Origin: Betaproteobacteria bacterium
GTDB lineage: Bacteria; Pseudomonadota; Gammaproteobacteria; Burkholderiales; Rhodocyclaceae
Assembly: GCA_020621405.1 (NCBI GenBank)
Contig: JAHRYN010000004.1
Span: forward strand, 215,904-279,903
Direction of reading: 5' to 3'
DNA: 64,000 bases
A model generated the notes under the pieces. That model had not been told where the DNA came from. It did no database searches and saw nothing but the letters and a program-made list of their open reading frames with translations. Position 1 is the stretch's first letter; the number at the start of each line of letters is the position of its first letter. Shown one piece after another: positions 46,224 through 55,318 of this stretch. The translations under genes and the position numbers were made by a program.

Positions 46224-46862
46224 ATGCTGGACAAAGCCCGCTACATCGTCGTCGAAGGACCCATCGGCGTAGGCAAGACATCGCTTGCCCGCCGGCTGGC
46301 CGATCACCTGCAGGCGCCGACCCTGTTCGAGAAGCCGGAAGAGAACCCCTTCCTGTCGCGCTTCTACCAGAACATGGAGCGCTACGCGCTGCAGACCCAG
46401 CTGTTCTTCCTGTTCCAGCGCATGGAACAGCTGCGCGAAGTCATGCAGGACGACCTGTTTTCCGGGCGGCTGGTGGCCGATTTCCTGATCGACAAGGATC
46501 CGCTGTTCGCGTCGATGAACCTCACCGACGACGAATACGCGCTGTACCGCCAGATCTTCACCTCGCTGAAGCTGCAGGCGCCGGCGCCGGACCTCGTGAT
46601 CTACCTGCAGGCGGACGCCGACACGCTGGCCGAGCGCGTGCGCCGGCGCGGCATCGACGCGGAACGGCGCATCAGCGAAGGCTATCTGGCGCGCGTGGTC
46701 GAACGCTACGCACGCTTCTTCTACCAGTACGATGCCAGCCCACTGTTCATCGTCAATGCGGAAGAGCTCAATCCGGTCGACAGCGACGAGGATTTCGCGC
46801 TGCTGGTCGAACGCCTGGGCAACATGCGCTCCTTCCGCGAGTTTTTCGGATACGCCTCATGA
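46224..46862 (+). CDS. Deoxynucleoside kinase (deoxyadenosine/deoxycytidine kinase family)
   Basis: A 212-residue enzyme that phosphorylates deoxynucleosides for salvage. P-loop [15 protein letters not shown] (about 11-22), the substrate segment [10 protein letters not shown], the DRS-like [17 protein letters not shown] region and the LID arginines [14 protein letters not shown] identify the family. It overlaps panB by ATGA. The same kinase-panB-panC order is usual in Betaproteobacteria. The preferred nucleoside cannot be told from sequence. Confidence 0.9.
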   Translation: MLDKARYIVVEGPIGVGKTSLARRLADHLQAPTLFEKPEENPFLSRFYQNMERYALQTQLFFLFQRMEQLREVMQDDLFSGRLVADFLIDKDPLFASMNLTDDEYALYRQIFTSLKLQAPAPDLVIYLQADADTLAERVRRRGIDAERRISEGYLARVVERYARFFYQYDASPLFIVNAEELNPVDSDEDFALLVERLGNMRSFREFFGYAS

Positions 46863-47695
46863 CCTACGTCCGCGACACCGACCCGGCACGCCGCCCGATC
46901 ACGCTGAACACGCTGATGCGCATGCGTGCCGCCGGCGAGCCGGTCGCCATGCTGACCTGCTACGACTCGACCTTCGCCGCGGTGTGCGATGCCGCCGGTG
47001 CCGACGTACTGCTGGTCGGCGATTCGCTCGGCAACGTGCTGCAGGGCCACGACACCACGCTGCCGGTCACGCTGGACGAAATGGCCTACCACACCGCCTG
47101 CGTCGCGCGCGGCCTGCGCAATGTCGGCGGCCGCGCCTTCCTGGTCGCCGACCTGCCGTTCGGCAGCTATCAGGAAAGCCGCGAGCAGGCGCTGCGGTCG
47201 GCGGTGAAGCTGCTCACTTCCGGCGCGCAGATGGTCAAGCTCGAAGGTGGCGCCCACATGGCCGACACCGTGCGCTTCCTGGTCGAACGCGGCGTGCCGG
47301 TGTGCGCCCATCTGGGCCTGACGCCGCAGTCGGTGCATCAGCTCGGCGGCTACCGTGCCCAGGGCGTGACCGACGATTCGGCCAGCCAGCTGCGCAGCGA
47401 CGCGGCGCAGCTCGACGATGCCGGGGCCACGATGATGGTGCTCGAAATGGTGCCGTCCCGGCTGGCTGCCGAAGTCACGGCCGCGCGCCGCTTCGTCACC
47501 ATAGGCATTGGCGCCGGCGTCGAATGCAACGGTCAGGTGCTGGTGCTGCACGACGCGCTGGGCCTGTTTCCGGGCCGCCGGCCGCGCTTCGTGCGCAACT
47601 TCATGCCGGGTGCCAGCGACGTGCAGGACGCGCTTACCCGCTACGTATCGGCCGTCAAGGAACGCAGCTTCCCCGGCCCCGAACACTGTTACTGA
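46859..47695 (+). CDS. panB: 3-methyl-2-oxobutanoate hydroxymethyltransferase
   Basis: PanB makes ketopantoate from 2-oxoisovalerate and methylene-tetrahydrofolate, the first step of pantothenate synthesis. The 278-residue product has [33 protein letters not shown] (metal-binding Asp, two parts), LPFGSYQ, VKLEGG and [16 protein letters not shown], all family signatures. The start is tied to the kinase stop by ATGA. panC follows after 17 bases. Confidence 0.96.
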   Translation: MTYVRDTDPARRPITLNTLMRMRAAGEPVAMLTCYDSTFAAVCDAAGADVLLVGDSLGNVLQGHDTTLPVTLDEMAYHTACVARGLRNVGGRAFLVADLPFGSYQESREQALRSAVKLLTSGAQMVKLEGGAHMADTVRFLVERGVPVCAHLGLTPQSVHQLGGYRAQGVTDDSASQLRSDAAQLDDAGATMMVLEMVPSRLAAEVTAARRFVTIGIGAGVECNGQVLVLHDALGLFPGRRPRFVRNFMPGASDVQDALTRYVSAVKERSFPGPEHCY

Positions 47696-47712
47696 ACCGA
47701 GTCAGCGCAGCC

Positions 47713-48552
47713 ATGCAGATCCACCCCACCATCGTCGGCCTGCGCGCCGCGCTCGATCCGCTGCGCGCAAGCGGTGCCCGCATCGCTTTCGTTCCCACCA
47801 TGGGCAACCTGCACGAAGGCCACGCTTCGCTGATGCGCCAGGCCGGGTCGCTGGCCGATGTCGTGGTCAGCAGCGTGTTCGTCAATCGCCTGCAGTTCGG
47901 TCCGAACGAGGACTTCGACCGCTACCCGCGCACCATGGATGCCGACTGCGCGCGCATGCGCGAAGCCGGCGTGGCACACGTGTTCGCGCCGTCGGAAGCC
48001 GAGCTCTATCCGCAGCCGCAGACCCTGCGCGTGGTCCCCGACCCGGCGCTGGCCGACCTGCTCGAAGGCGCGTTCCGGCCCGGCTTCTTCACCGGTGTGG
48101 CCACCGTGGTCGCCAAGCTGTTCAACATCGTGCAGCCGCAGGTCGCGGTATTCGGCAAGAAGGACTACCAGCAGCTGATGGTGATCCGCCAGCTGGTGCA
48201 GCAGATGGCGCTACCGATCGACATCGTCGGCAGCGAAACCCTGCGCGCCGACGACGGTCTGGCACTGTCTTCGCGCAACGGCTACCTTTCGGCGCAGGAA
48301 CGGGGGCGCGCGCTGGAACTGCACCATGCCCTGTCAGCCGCGCGTGACGCACTGCGGTCAGGCGACCGGGATTTCGCCCGCATCGAGCATGACGCCATGG
48401 CTTTTCTCGAGGCCCGTGGCTGGTCTCCGCAATATGTTGCAGTGCGACGACAAGCCGACTTACAATCGCCGGCCGCTCACGAATCCAGTCTGGTGATCCT
48501 GGCCGCAGCGCTGCTTGGCAGCACGCGCCTGATCGACAATCTGGAAGTCTAG
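47713..48552 (+). CDS. panC: Pantothenate synthetase
   Basis: PanC joins pantoate and beta-alanine using ATP. The 279-residue enzyme shows the nucleotidyl-transferase HIGH-like motif [35 protein letters not shown], the [19 protein letters not shown] and FGKKDYQQL segments and the KMSKS-like [14 protein letters not shown]-poor spacing but no alternative start fits the family N-terminus [11 protein letters not shown]. Confidence 0.96.
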   Translation: MQIHPTIVGLRAALDPLRASGARIAFVPTMGNLHEGHASLMRQAGSLADVVVSSVFVNRLQFGPNEDFDRYPRTMDADCARMREAGVAHVFAPSEAELYPQPQTLRVVPDPALADLLEGAFRPGFFTGVATVVAKLFNIVQPQVAVFGKKDYQQLMVIRQLVQQMALPIDIVGSETLRADDGLALSSRNGYLSAQERGRALELHHALSAARDALRSGDRDFARIEHDAMAFLEARGWSPQYVAVRRQADLQSPAAHESSLVILAAALLGSTRLIDNLEV

Positions 48553-48655
48553 GGCGCCACGATGCGCGCAAGCCGGTGGCGTTCCAGTAGCGCTCTGTCG
48601 CGCGTGCCCAGGCGCGCGCGTGTTGTCTGAACAGTGCGATCTCGAAGGAGCGCCC

Positions 48656-49039
48656 ATGCAACGCACCATGCTTCAGTCCAAGCTGCACCGCGTCACGACG
48701 ACGCATTCGGAACTGCATTACGAAGGTTCCTGTGCCATCGACCAGAATCTGCTCGACGCTGCCGACATCCACGAATATCAGGCGATCGACATCTACAACG
48801 TGACCAACGGCGAGCGCTTTTCGACCTATGCGATCAGCGCCGAGCGCGGGTCCGGCATCATTTCGGTCAATGGCGCAGCCGCCCGCAAGGCAGCCGAAGG
48901 CGATCTGCTGATCATCGCCTGCTATGCGCAATACACCGAACTGGAACTGGCGCGCTACGAACCCAAGCTGGTCTACGTCGATGGCAAGAACCGCATCGTC
49001 AATCAGCGCGGCCACATTCCGGTGCAGATGGCCGGCTGA
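48656..49039 (+). CDS. panD: Aspartate 1-decarboxylase
   Basis: PanD makes beta-alanine for pantothenate. The 127-residue proenzyme contains YEGSCAID: self-cleavage between Gly24 and Ser25 forms the catalytic pyruvoyl group. Conserved [22 protein letters not shown] and [12 protein letters not shown] follow. AAGGAG precedes the ATG at 48656. It closes the pan cluster and a hairpin follows. Confidence 0.97.
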   Translation: MQRTMLQSKLHRVTTTHSELHYEGSCAIDQNLLDAADIHEYQAIDIYNVTNGERFSTYAISAERGSGIISVNGAAARKAAEGDLLIIACYAQYTELELARYEPKLVYVDGKNRIVNQRGHIPVQMAG

Positions 49040-49073
49040 TACCGCCGCAGCCACCTGCCGACGATCCGGCCCG

Positions 49074-49099
49074 GGCCCGCGCAAGCGGGCCTTTCCGTT
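49074..49099 (+). terminator. Probable terminator after panD
   Basis: GGCCCGC (49074-49080) and GCGGGCC (49085-49091) pair around a GCAA tetraloop, followed by TTTCCGTTT. The stem is strong but the T-run is broken. Confidence 0.65.
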
Positions 49100-49145
49100 T
49101 CAGCCGATGTGAAACAATGAGGCTTCACCAGACGCCGGTCCCGCA

Positions 49146-50024
49146 ATGAACCTCCACCTGCTGCGCATCTTCTACACGGTCGGCGAGCACGCCAGCTTTT
49201 CGCGGGCGGCGGAACACCTGGGCATCAGCCAGCCGGCCGTCTCCAAGGCGCTGCGCGAGCTGGAGGACCAGCTCGACGTGGTGCTGATCGAACGCGGTGC
49301 CCGCATGGTGTCGCTGACCGAAGCCGGCCAGGTACTGTTCGAATACGCCAGCGGCATCTTCGCGATGGAACGGGCCGCGCTCGAGGCACTGCAGGCCTAC
49401 TCCAACCTGGAACGCGGCCGTCTGCGCATCGGCGCCAGCATGACGGTGGCCGCCTACTGGCTGCCCGGCTATGTCGCCGACTTCGCGCAGGCCCACCCCG
49501 GCATCTCGCTCAGCCTGACCAGCGCCAACACGCAGACCATCGCGGAAAGCCTGCTGGCGTGCGAGGTCGACATCGCGCTGGTCGAAGGACCGGTCGAGGA
49601 CGAGCGCATCGAATCGCGCCCCTGGCGCGAAGAGCCGCTGCTCATCGTCGCACCGCCGGACAGCCCGCTGGCGAAGGAGGCTGCCGTGACGGTGGCCCAG
49701 CTGTCGGAGGCAACCTGGGTGGTACGTGAACCCGGATCGGGGACGCGCGAAGTGATGAACCGCTGGCTGGACAAGCTGGGCATCCAGCCGGCACGTCTGA
49801 TCGAGGCCGGCAGCACCGAGGCGGTAATCCAGACCGTGGCGGCCGGTGGCGGCGTGTCGATGGTGCCGCGCGTCAGTTCGGCTGACCAGATCGCGCTCGG
49901 CAAGGTGGTCATGCTGACCCTGCCCGGCGTGCAGCTGACGCGCCAGCTCTACCGGCTGCGCCTGCCGCGCCGTCCGCTCAGCCCGGCCGCGCTTGCTTTC
50001 GAAGCGATGATCGCCACGGATTGA
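49146..50024 (+). CDS. LysR-family transcriptional regulator
   Basis: A 292-residue regulator with the winged helix in LRIFYTVGEHASFSRAAEHL and ISQPAVSKALRELEDQL, and a substrate-binding domain (about 88-292) beginning GRLRIGASMTVAAYWLP. The second domain has the CysB/CbbR-like layout with ligand site residues around GASMTVA and GSGTREVMNRW. The ligand and target are unknown; no divergent target gene is adjacent, so it may act elsewhere. It ends against a convergent pepN. Confidence 0.88.
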   Translation: MNLHLLRIFYTVGEHASFSRAAEHLGISQPAVSKALRELEDQLDVVLIERGARMVSLTEAGQVLFEYASGIFAMERAALEALQAYSNLERGRLRIGASMTVAAYWLPGYVADFAQAHPGISLSLTSANTQTIAESLLACEVDIALVEGPVEDERIESRPWREEPLLIVAPPDSPLAKEAAVTVAQLSEATWVVREPGSGTREVMNRWLDKLGIQPARLIEAGSTEAVIQTVAAGGGVSMVPRVSSADQIALGKVVMLTLPGVQLTRQLYRLRLPRRPLSPAALAFEAMIATD

Positions 50025-50042
50025 GGCAGATACAGGTTTCAA

Positions 50043-50089
50043 GATTCAAGCTGCAAGTCCAACCCCCGGGCACCCTTGCAACTTGAATC
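50043..50089. terminator. Long inverted repeat between lysR and pepN
   Basis: GATTCAAGCTGCAAG (50043-50057) and CTTGCAACTTGAATC (50075-50089) are complementary over 15 bp with one mismatch, around a 17-base loop. It lies between convergent genes and may end both transcripts. The arms are AT-richer than the genome and repeat CAAG/CTTG words, so it may be one copy of an extragenic repeat family. Confidence 0.5.
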
Positions 50090-50108
50090 CTGCATCTTGT
50101 AAATGCCG

Positions 50109-52757
50109 TCAGGCCAGCGCCCTGCCGACCACCTCGGCGACGTCGGGCGACAGGCCGGGCAGTGCGGCGATGCTTTCCAGCGCGGCGCGCGCGTGCGCCT
50201 GGCGGCCGGCATCGAAGCGGCGCCAGCGGTCGAACGCCCGGGCCAGACGGGATGCGACCTGCGGATTCACCGGATCGAGTTCCCGGATCACCCCCGACGC
50301 ATATATATAGCCGGAGCCATCGGCCGCGTGGAAGTACAGCGGGTTGGCCGCGCAGAAGGTGCGCACCAGCGCATACACCTTGTTCGGATTCTTCAGGTCG
50401 AAGGCTTCGTGCGCCATCAGCTCGCGCACCCGCGCCATGGTGCCGACGGTCGGCGAGGTGGCCTGCACCGACAGCCATTTGTCGACCACCAGCGCCTCGT
50501 CCTTCCAGCGCCGGTAGAACTCGGTCAGCGCCACCTCGCGCAGCGGCGTGTCGCTGTGCACCAGCAGCGACAGCGCGGCGAACTGGTCGGTCATGTTGTC
50601 GGCGTCGCGGAACTGCGCCAGCACGCGCAGCTGCAGCGCACTGTCGTCGAGTTCCATCAGGTAGCCCAGCGCAAGGTTGTGCAGCGCGCGCCGGCCCATG
50701 TCCTCCGGCTCGGCAGCATACGGCCCGGCCACCCGCTGGCTGTGCAGCAGCGCCTCGAACTGCGGGCGCAGCGCGGCGGCCAGCGTGCGGCGGAACAGCC
50801 GGCGCACGCGATGGATGGCGTCCGGATCGATGACATCCATCTGGTCGCCCAGCCAGAGTTCCGACGGCAGCGTCAACGCTTCGGCTGCATAGGCCGGATC
50901 GCGCCCGGCGCCGGCCAGGATCGCGCCGAAGGCATCGACGAACAGCGCCGGCACCTCCGCCTCACCGCCCGCCTGCACGCGTGAAATGCCGGCCAGCATC
51001 AGCCGCGTGGCCAGCCGCTGACCGGCTTCCCAGCGGTTGAATTCGTCGCTGTCGTGCGCCATCAGCGTCGCCAGCTCGCGCTCGCCGAAATCGAAGTCCA
51101 GCGTCACCGGCGCCGAGAAATTGCGCAGCAGCGACGGCAGTGGCGGCGCCGTCAGCTTGTGCACCGACAGGTCGAACTCGAAGGTCCGGGTCTTTTCGGT
51201 CAGTGACAGCACCTGCGTCGGCAGCAGTTCGCGTCCGTCCGGCGCCAGCAGACCCAGCGCCACCGGAATGTGCAGCGGCTCGCGCTCGACTGCCAGACCT
51301 TCCTGTACCAGACGCCTTTCATAGGCGGTGGCCGGATTGTCCTGGCTCAGCGTCAGGCGGTAGTGACCACTCGCCGCATCGAAGCCGGCCTCGGCGCGCA
51401 GCCGTGGCGTGCCGGCCTGTTCGTACCAGCGGCGGAACTGCGCCAGATCGACGCCGCTGGCATCCTGCATGGCCGACACGAAATCGTCGCAGGTGACCGC
51501 CTGTCCGTCATGACGCTCGAAGTACAGCTTCATGCCGCGCTGGAAGGCGTCCTCTCCGAGCAGCGTGTGGATCATGCGCACCACCTCGGCGCCCTTCTCG
51601 TAGACGGTTGCCGTGTAGAAGTTGTTGATTTCCTCGTAGCTGGCCGGACGCACCGGATGCGCCATCGGGCCGGCGTCCTCCGGAAACTGCGCCGCACGCA
51701 GACCGCGCACCTCCTGGATGCGCTGCACCGCGCGCGAATACATGTCCGAGCCGTATTCCTGGTCGCGGAACACGGTCAGCCCCTCCTTCAGCGACAGCTG
51801 GAACCAGTCGCGGCAGGTCACGCGGTTGCCGGTCCAGTTGTGGAAGTATTCGTGCGCGACCACGCGGTCGATGTTCATGTAGTCCAGATCGGTCGCGATG
51901 TCCGGCCGGGCCAGCACGTACTTCGTGTTGAAGATGTTCAGGCCCTTGTTCTCCATCGCGCCCATGTTGAAGTCGCCGACGGCGACAATCATGTAGCGGT
52001 CCAGATCGAGTTCCAGGCCGAAGCGCTCCTCGTCCCAGCGCATGGACTTCTTCAGCGCGAGCATCGCGAAGGCGCACTGGTCCAGCTTGCCCGGCTCGAC
52101 ATAGATCGCCAGCTCGACCTCGCGCCCGGAACCCGTCGTATATCGGTCGTCCAGACGGTCGAGCTTCGCCGCCACCATCGCGAACAGATAGCAGGGCTTG
52201 GGGAAGGGATCGACCCAGCGCGCCCAGTGACGCCCGCCCTCCTCGTCGCCGCTGGCAACCAGATTGCCATTGGCCAGCAGATCCGGAAAACGTTCGCGGC
52301 CGGCGTGCAGCGTCACCGTATAGCGCGCCATCACGTCAGGCCGGTCCGGGAAGAAGGTGATGCGGCGGAAGCCTTCGGCCTCGCATTGCGTGAAGTAGCC
52401 GTCCTTCGAGCGGTACAGACCGGACAGCGTCGTGTTCAGGTCCGGACGGATGCGCACGCGCGTGGCGACGCTGCAGCGATCCGGCAGGTCGGCCAGCACG
52501 AGGCGGCCGTCGCACAGAAAACTGTCAGGTTCCGGCAGCACCCGTCCGTCGACCGAGATTTCGAGCAGATCGAGCGACTCGCCGTCCATTTCGAGCGGAC
52601 CGCGGGCGACGCCATCGTTCCGTCGCACCGCCATCACGGCACTCACCACGGCATCGCCATCGTCGGCGATGGCGACGTCGAGTTCGACCTCATCCACCCA
52701 CCACGCGGGTGCAACATAGTCACAAAGATGGATGGCACGCGAAAAAGAGTTCTTCAT
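50109..52757 (-). CDS. pepN: Aminopeptidase N (M1 family)
   Basis: A broad-specificity zinc aminopeptidase of 882 residues, E. coli PepN type. GAMENKGLNIFNTKYVLA carries the exopeptidase GAMEN motif; VAHEYFHNWTGNRVTCRDWF and SLKEGLTVFRDQEYGSDM provide the HExxH zinc site with the third Glu ligand 18 residues later. The C-terminal half is the helical superhelix that closes the active site. The first residues (MKNSFSRAIHLCDYVAPAWW) show the family's N-terminal substrate strand. Monocistronic and convergent with the LysR gene. Confidence 0.97.
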   Translation of the reverse strand: MKNSFSRAIHLCDYVAPAWWVDEVELDVAIADDGDAVVSAVMAVRRNDGVARGPLEMDGESLDLLEISVDGRVLPEPDSFLCDGRLVLADLPDRCSVATRVRIRPDLNTTLSGLYRSKDGYFTQCEAEGFRRITFFPDRPDVMARYTVTLHAGRERFPDLLANGNLVASGDEEGGRHWARWVDPFPKPCYLFAMVAAKLDRLDDRYTTGSGREVELAIYVEPGKLDQCAFAMLALKKSMRWDEERFGLELDLDRYMIVAVGDFNMGAMENKGLNIFNTKYVLARPDIATDLDYMNIDRVVAHEYFHNWTGNRVTCRDWFQLSLKEGLTVFRDQEYGSDMYSRAVQRIQEVRGLRAAQFPEDAGPMAHPVRPASYEEINNFYTATVYEKGAEVVRMIHTLLGEDAFQRGMKLYFERHDGQAVTCDDFVSAMQDASGVDLAQFRRWYEQAGTPRLRAEAGFDAASGHYRLTLSQDNPATAYERRLVQEGLAVEREPLHIPVALGLLAPDGRELLPTQVLSLTEKTRTFEFDLSVHKLTAPPLPSLLRNFSAPVTLDFDFGERELATLMAHDSDEFNRWEAGQRLATRLMLAGISRVQAGGEAEVPALFVDAFGAILAGAGRDPAYAAEALTLPSELWLGDQMDVIDPDAIHRVRRLFRRTLAAALRPQFEALLHSQRVAGPYAAEPEDMGRRALHNLALGYLMELDDSALQLRVLAQFRDADNMTDQFAALSLLVHSDTPLREVALTEFYRRWKDEALVVDKWLSVQATSPTVGTMARVRELMAHEAFDLKNPNKVYALVRTFCAANPLYFHAADGSGYIYASGVIRELDPVNPQVASRLARAFDRWRRFDAGRQAHARAALESIAALPGLSPDVAEVVGRALA

Positions 52758-53011
52758 TTGTTAACTTCCGTGTCGATAACAACAAAGGTAGCGGTTGGGA
52801 CACGTGCGGGAACACAGGATTCCCGGCACCACAACACCCCGCTAATTCAGGCCCGGCGCGAAGATCGTGGCCAGGCACAGCGGAGCCGGATCGCAGAGAC
52901 CCGAAAGGCAGAAGATGTTTATGCGGGTATACCCTTAGTCCGGGTGACCTAAGTTCTACAGAATGACACATCGCAGCATTACCATCGATACAACAACTCA
53001 AAAGGTATGCC

Positions 53012-53596
53012 ATGGGTGCAAGTCTTGACAAAGGGGTACCGGCATCGCGCCAACAGCGTGTTGATCCGGTCGAGAACCCCGCCCGCGAACGGGCCACTTG
53101 GCCACGCTTTTCCGCCAATGCGGCTCGCCATGACGGCATTGGCCCGGACGGGCAGCCGATTGCCGCTGCCGGCATGCGCAACTGGACGGCCAGCGAACTG
53201 GCAGCGCTGTTGTGCGATTTCCTGAAGCGCGAGCACGCCGCGCTCTCCGCGTGCCACGGCCAGCAGGTCGAGGCGGACTGGATTCCGCTGGCGCGCGCGC
53301 TGGCCATCCGGCTGGCGGAAACGCCCGGCATGGCGCTGGCCACCAGTCCGCTGAAAACCCGTTTCCTGCTGCGCGAACAGATCGGCACCTGGCTGGTACG
53401 CACGGCACTCGAACACGATGCTGCGTCGACCATCCACGTCGCACTGCCGGACTCCTGGAACCCGACTCGGGTACTTTCCTACCTGTTCCGGCATGAAATC
53501 GCACCGATGCACCACGTCACGGCCGCCGTACGCAGCAACAGCGTGCCCATCGCGCAGAATGTTCCGTTCAGGGACGAGATCAGCGTGACCGCCTGA
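53012..53596 (+). CDS. Hypothetical protein of 194 residues
   Basis: Not recognised. The ATG at 53012 has AAAGG six bases upstream. The N-terminal 60 residues are polar and probably disordered; the rest alternates helix and strand (WTASELAALLCDFLKREHAAL, WLVRTALEHDAASTIHVALP, VLSYLFRHEIAPMHHVTAAV). There is no signal peptide or membrane helix, so it is cytoplasmic. A long open frame runs antisense to it (52979-53716) but looks non-coding. A strong terminator follows, supporting a transcript in this direction. Confidence 0.7.
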   Translation: MGASLDKGVPASRQQRVDPVENPARERATWPRFSANAARHDGIGPDGQPIAAAGMRNWTASELAALLCDFLKREHAALSACHGQQVEADWIPLARALAIRLAETPGMALATSPLKTRFLLREQIGTWLVRTALEHDAASTIHVALPDSWNPTRVLSYLFRHEIAPMHHVTAAVRSNSVPIAQNVPFRDEISVTA

Positions 53597-53619
53597 CACC
53601 GGCTTGCCGGAGACAGACG

Positions 53620-53655
53620 GGGTTGTGGCGGACGTCGGCCACAGCCCTTTTTTTT
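53620..53655 (+). terminator. Rho-independent terminator
   Basis: GGGTTGTGGC (53620-53629) pairs with GCCACAGCCC (53638-53647), one G-T pair, and is followed by eight T residues. It ends the hypothetical gene 24 bases upstream. Confidence 0.92.
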
Positions 53656-53782
53656 CGCCCTTCGGTGGCACATCCGAAACGCGCAATCGGCCACGTCGCT
53701 GCCGACGCACATACAAAACCGGTGCGGCTGCTTACACAGCATTTACGCAGCGCGGCACGCCAAGGCTGCACAATCGGTGCAT

Positions 53783-55243
53783 ATGCAACGATTGCTGCCG
53801 ACCTTCATGCGCTGTTCCCGCCTCCGCCATCCGGCTCGCCCGACATTCGGGGCGCGGGTTGCCGGCCTCGCCGTTACCGCGCTGCTGTCGGGCTGCGCCG
53901 GGATGGTTTTTCCCGACGGCAAATCCCCCGCCGTACCGGTGCCGGCCAGGTGGACGATTTCAGCATCGCCTTCGATGCCCGAAGAAACTGAACCAGGCGT
54001 CGGAGCGACATCACTGGGCACGTGGTGGCAGCGCTTCGACGATCCGCAGCTGGTCGCGCTGATCGAACGGTCGCTGCTAGCCAATACCGACATGCAAAGC
54101 GCACGGGCGACGCTGCTGCAGGCACGCGCGCTGCGCGACGTACAGGCAGCGGGTCTGCTGCCCGGCATCGGCGCGTCGGCGTCGGCACAGCGCAGCCGTT
54201 CCGGCGGCAACCCGGCCAGCAACCTGTTTCAGGCCGGCTTCGACGCCAGCTGGGAAGTGGATCTGCGCGGTGCCCGGCGCAGCGCGGTGACTGCGTCCGA
54301 AGCCGATGTGCTGGCCATCGAAGCCGGGCTGGCTGCAACGCAGGTATCGCTGACAGCCGAGGTCGCGATCAACTACATCGCGCTGCGCAGTCTGCAGGAG
54401 CGTCTGGTGATCGCGCGCCGCAATCTGGAAAGCCAGACCGCGACGCTGCAGATCGCCCAGTGGCGCATGCAGGCCGGCCTGAGTACCTCGCTGGTCACCG
54501 AACAGGCGCGAACCGCCGCGGAACAGACCGCCGCGCAGATACCGGCACTGGAATCCAGTCTGGCACAGACCCGCCACAGTCTGGCCGTGCTGACCGGACA
54601 GCCCCCAGCCGCGCTGAACGCCGAACTGGACGGCATTCGCGCAGTACCCCAGGCGGCAGACGATCTGGCGCTCGCCATACCTGCGGAAACGCTGCGCCAG
54701 CGCCCGGATGTCGGCGCCGCGGAACATCGCATCACGGCGGCACTGGCCAGGCTGTCGCAGGCCGATGCCGCCCGCTACCCGGATTTCCAGCTGGGCGGCT
54801 CGCTCGGTCTGCGCGCATTGACCGTCGGCGCACTCGGTAACGGCTCGTCGGTCGCCAGTTCGCTGCTGTCCAGCGTTTCGGTGCCGCTGTTCGACGGCGG
54901 CGCCATTCGCGCGCAGATCCGCGTGCAGGAGGCGACGCTCGAACAGGCACGCGAAGCCTATCGGGCCGTCGTGCTGGCGGCGCTGCAGGATGTCGAGGAT
55001 GCGCTGGTGGCCTTGCGCGGTGATCGCGAACGCCTGGCGCACCTGCAGGGTGCGGCCGAAGCGGCCGCCAACGCCGCCCTGCTGGCGCAGCAGCGTTACC
55101 GCAGCGGACTGATCGACTTTCAGACCGTGCTCGAAACGCAGCGCAGCCTGCTGTCTGCGCAGGACAGCGTGGCCAGCACCGTCGCCGGCATCAGCGCCGA
55201 CCATGTGCGCCTGTACAAGGCATTGGGGGGAGGCTGGCAATGA
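53783..55243 (+). CDS. Outer-membrane efflux lipoprotein (TolC/NodT family)
   Basis: A 486-residue channel. The signal peptide has a lipobox (LLSGC) near residue 40 from the ATG at 53783; a later ATG may be the true start as the n-region is long. GTWWQRFDDPQLVALIERSLLAN is the NodT-family hallmark (two parts), followed by two OEP repeats. It precedes a MacA-like adaptor and an ABC pump, giving a complete tripartite exporter. Confidence 0.9.
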   Translation: MQRLLPTFMRCSRLRHPARPTFGARVAGLAVTALLSGCAGMVFPDGKSPAVPVPARWTISASPSMPEETEPGVGATSLGTWWQRFDDPQLVALIERSLLANTDMQSARATLLQARALRDVQAAGLLPGIGASASAQRSRSGGNPASNLFQAGFDASWEVDLRGARRSAVTASEADVLAIEAGLAATQVSLTAEVAINYIALRSLQERLVIARRNLESQTATLQIAQWRMQAGLSTSLVTEQARTAAEQTAAQIPALESSLAQTRHSLAVLTGQPPAALNAELDGIRAVPQAADDLALAIPAETLRQRPDVGAAEHRITAALARLSQADAARYPDFQLGGSLGLRALTVGALGNGSSVASSLLSSVSVPLFDGGAIRAQIRVQEATLEQAREAYRAVVLAALQDVEDALVALRGDRERLAHLQGAAEAAANAALLAQQRYRSGLIDFQTVLETQRSLLSAQDSVASTVAGISADHVRLYKALGGGWQ

Positions 55244-55318
55244 TCGCTGCACATCGCCTCCCCGCGAGGATCGTTCGTCTTTCCGGGCGCCGCTCGCGCC
55301 ACTTCAAGACCTGAAACC

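Noticed and set aside
52979..53716. 245-residue minus-strand open frame opposite the hypothetical gene at 53012
   Set aside because: No ribosome-binding site, Arg-rich low-information sequence, and a strong plus-strand terminator at 53620 fits transcription in the other direction.
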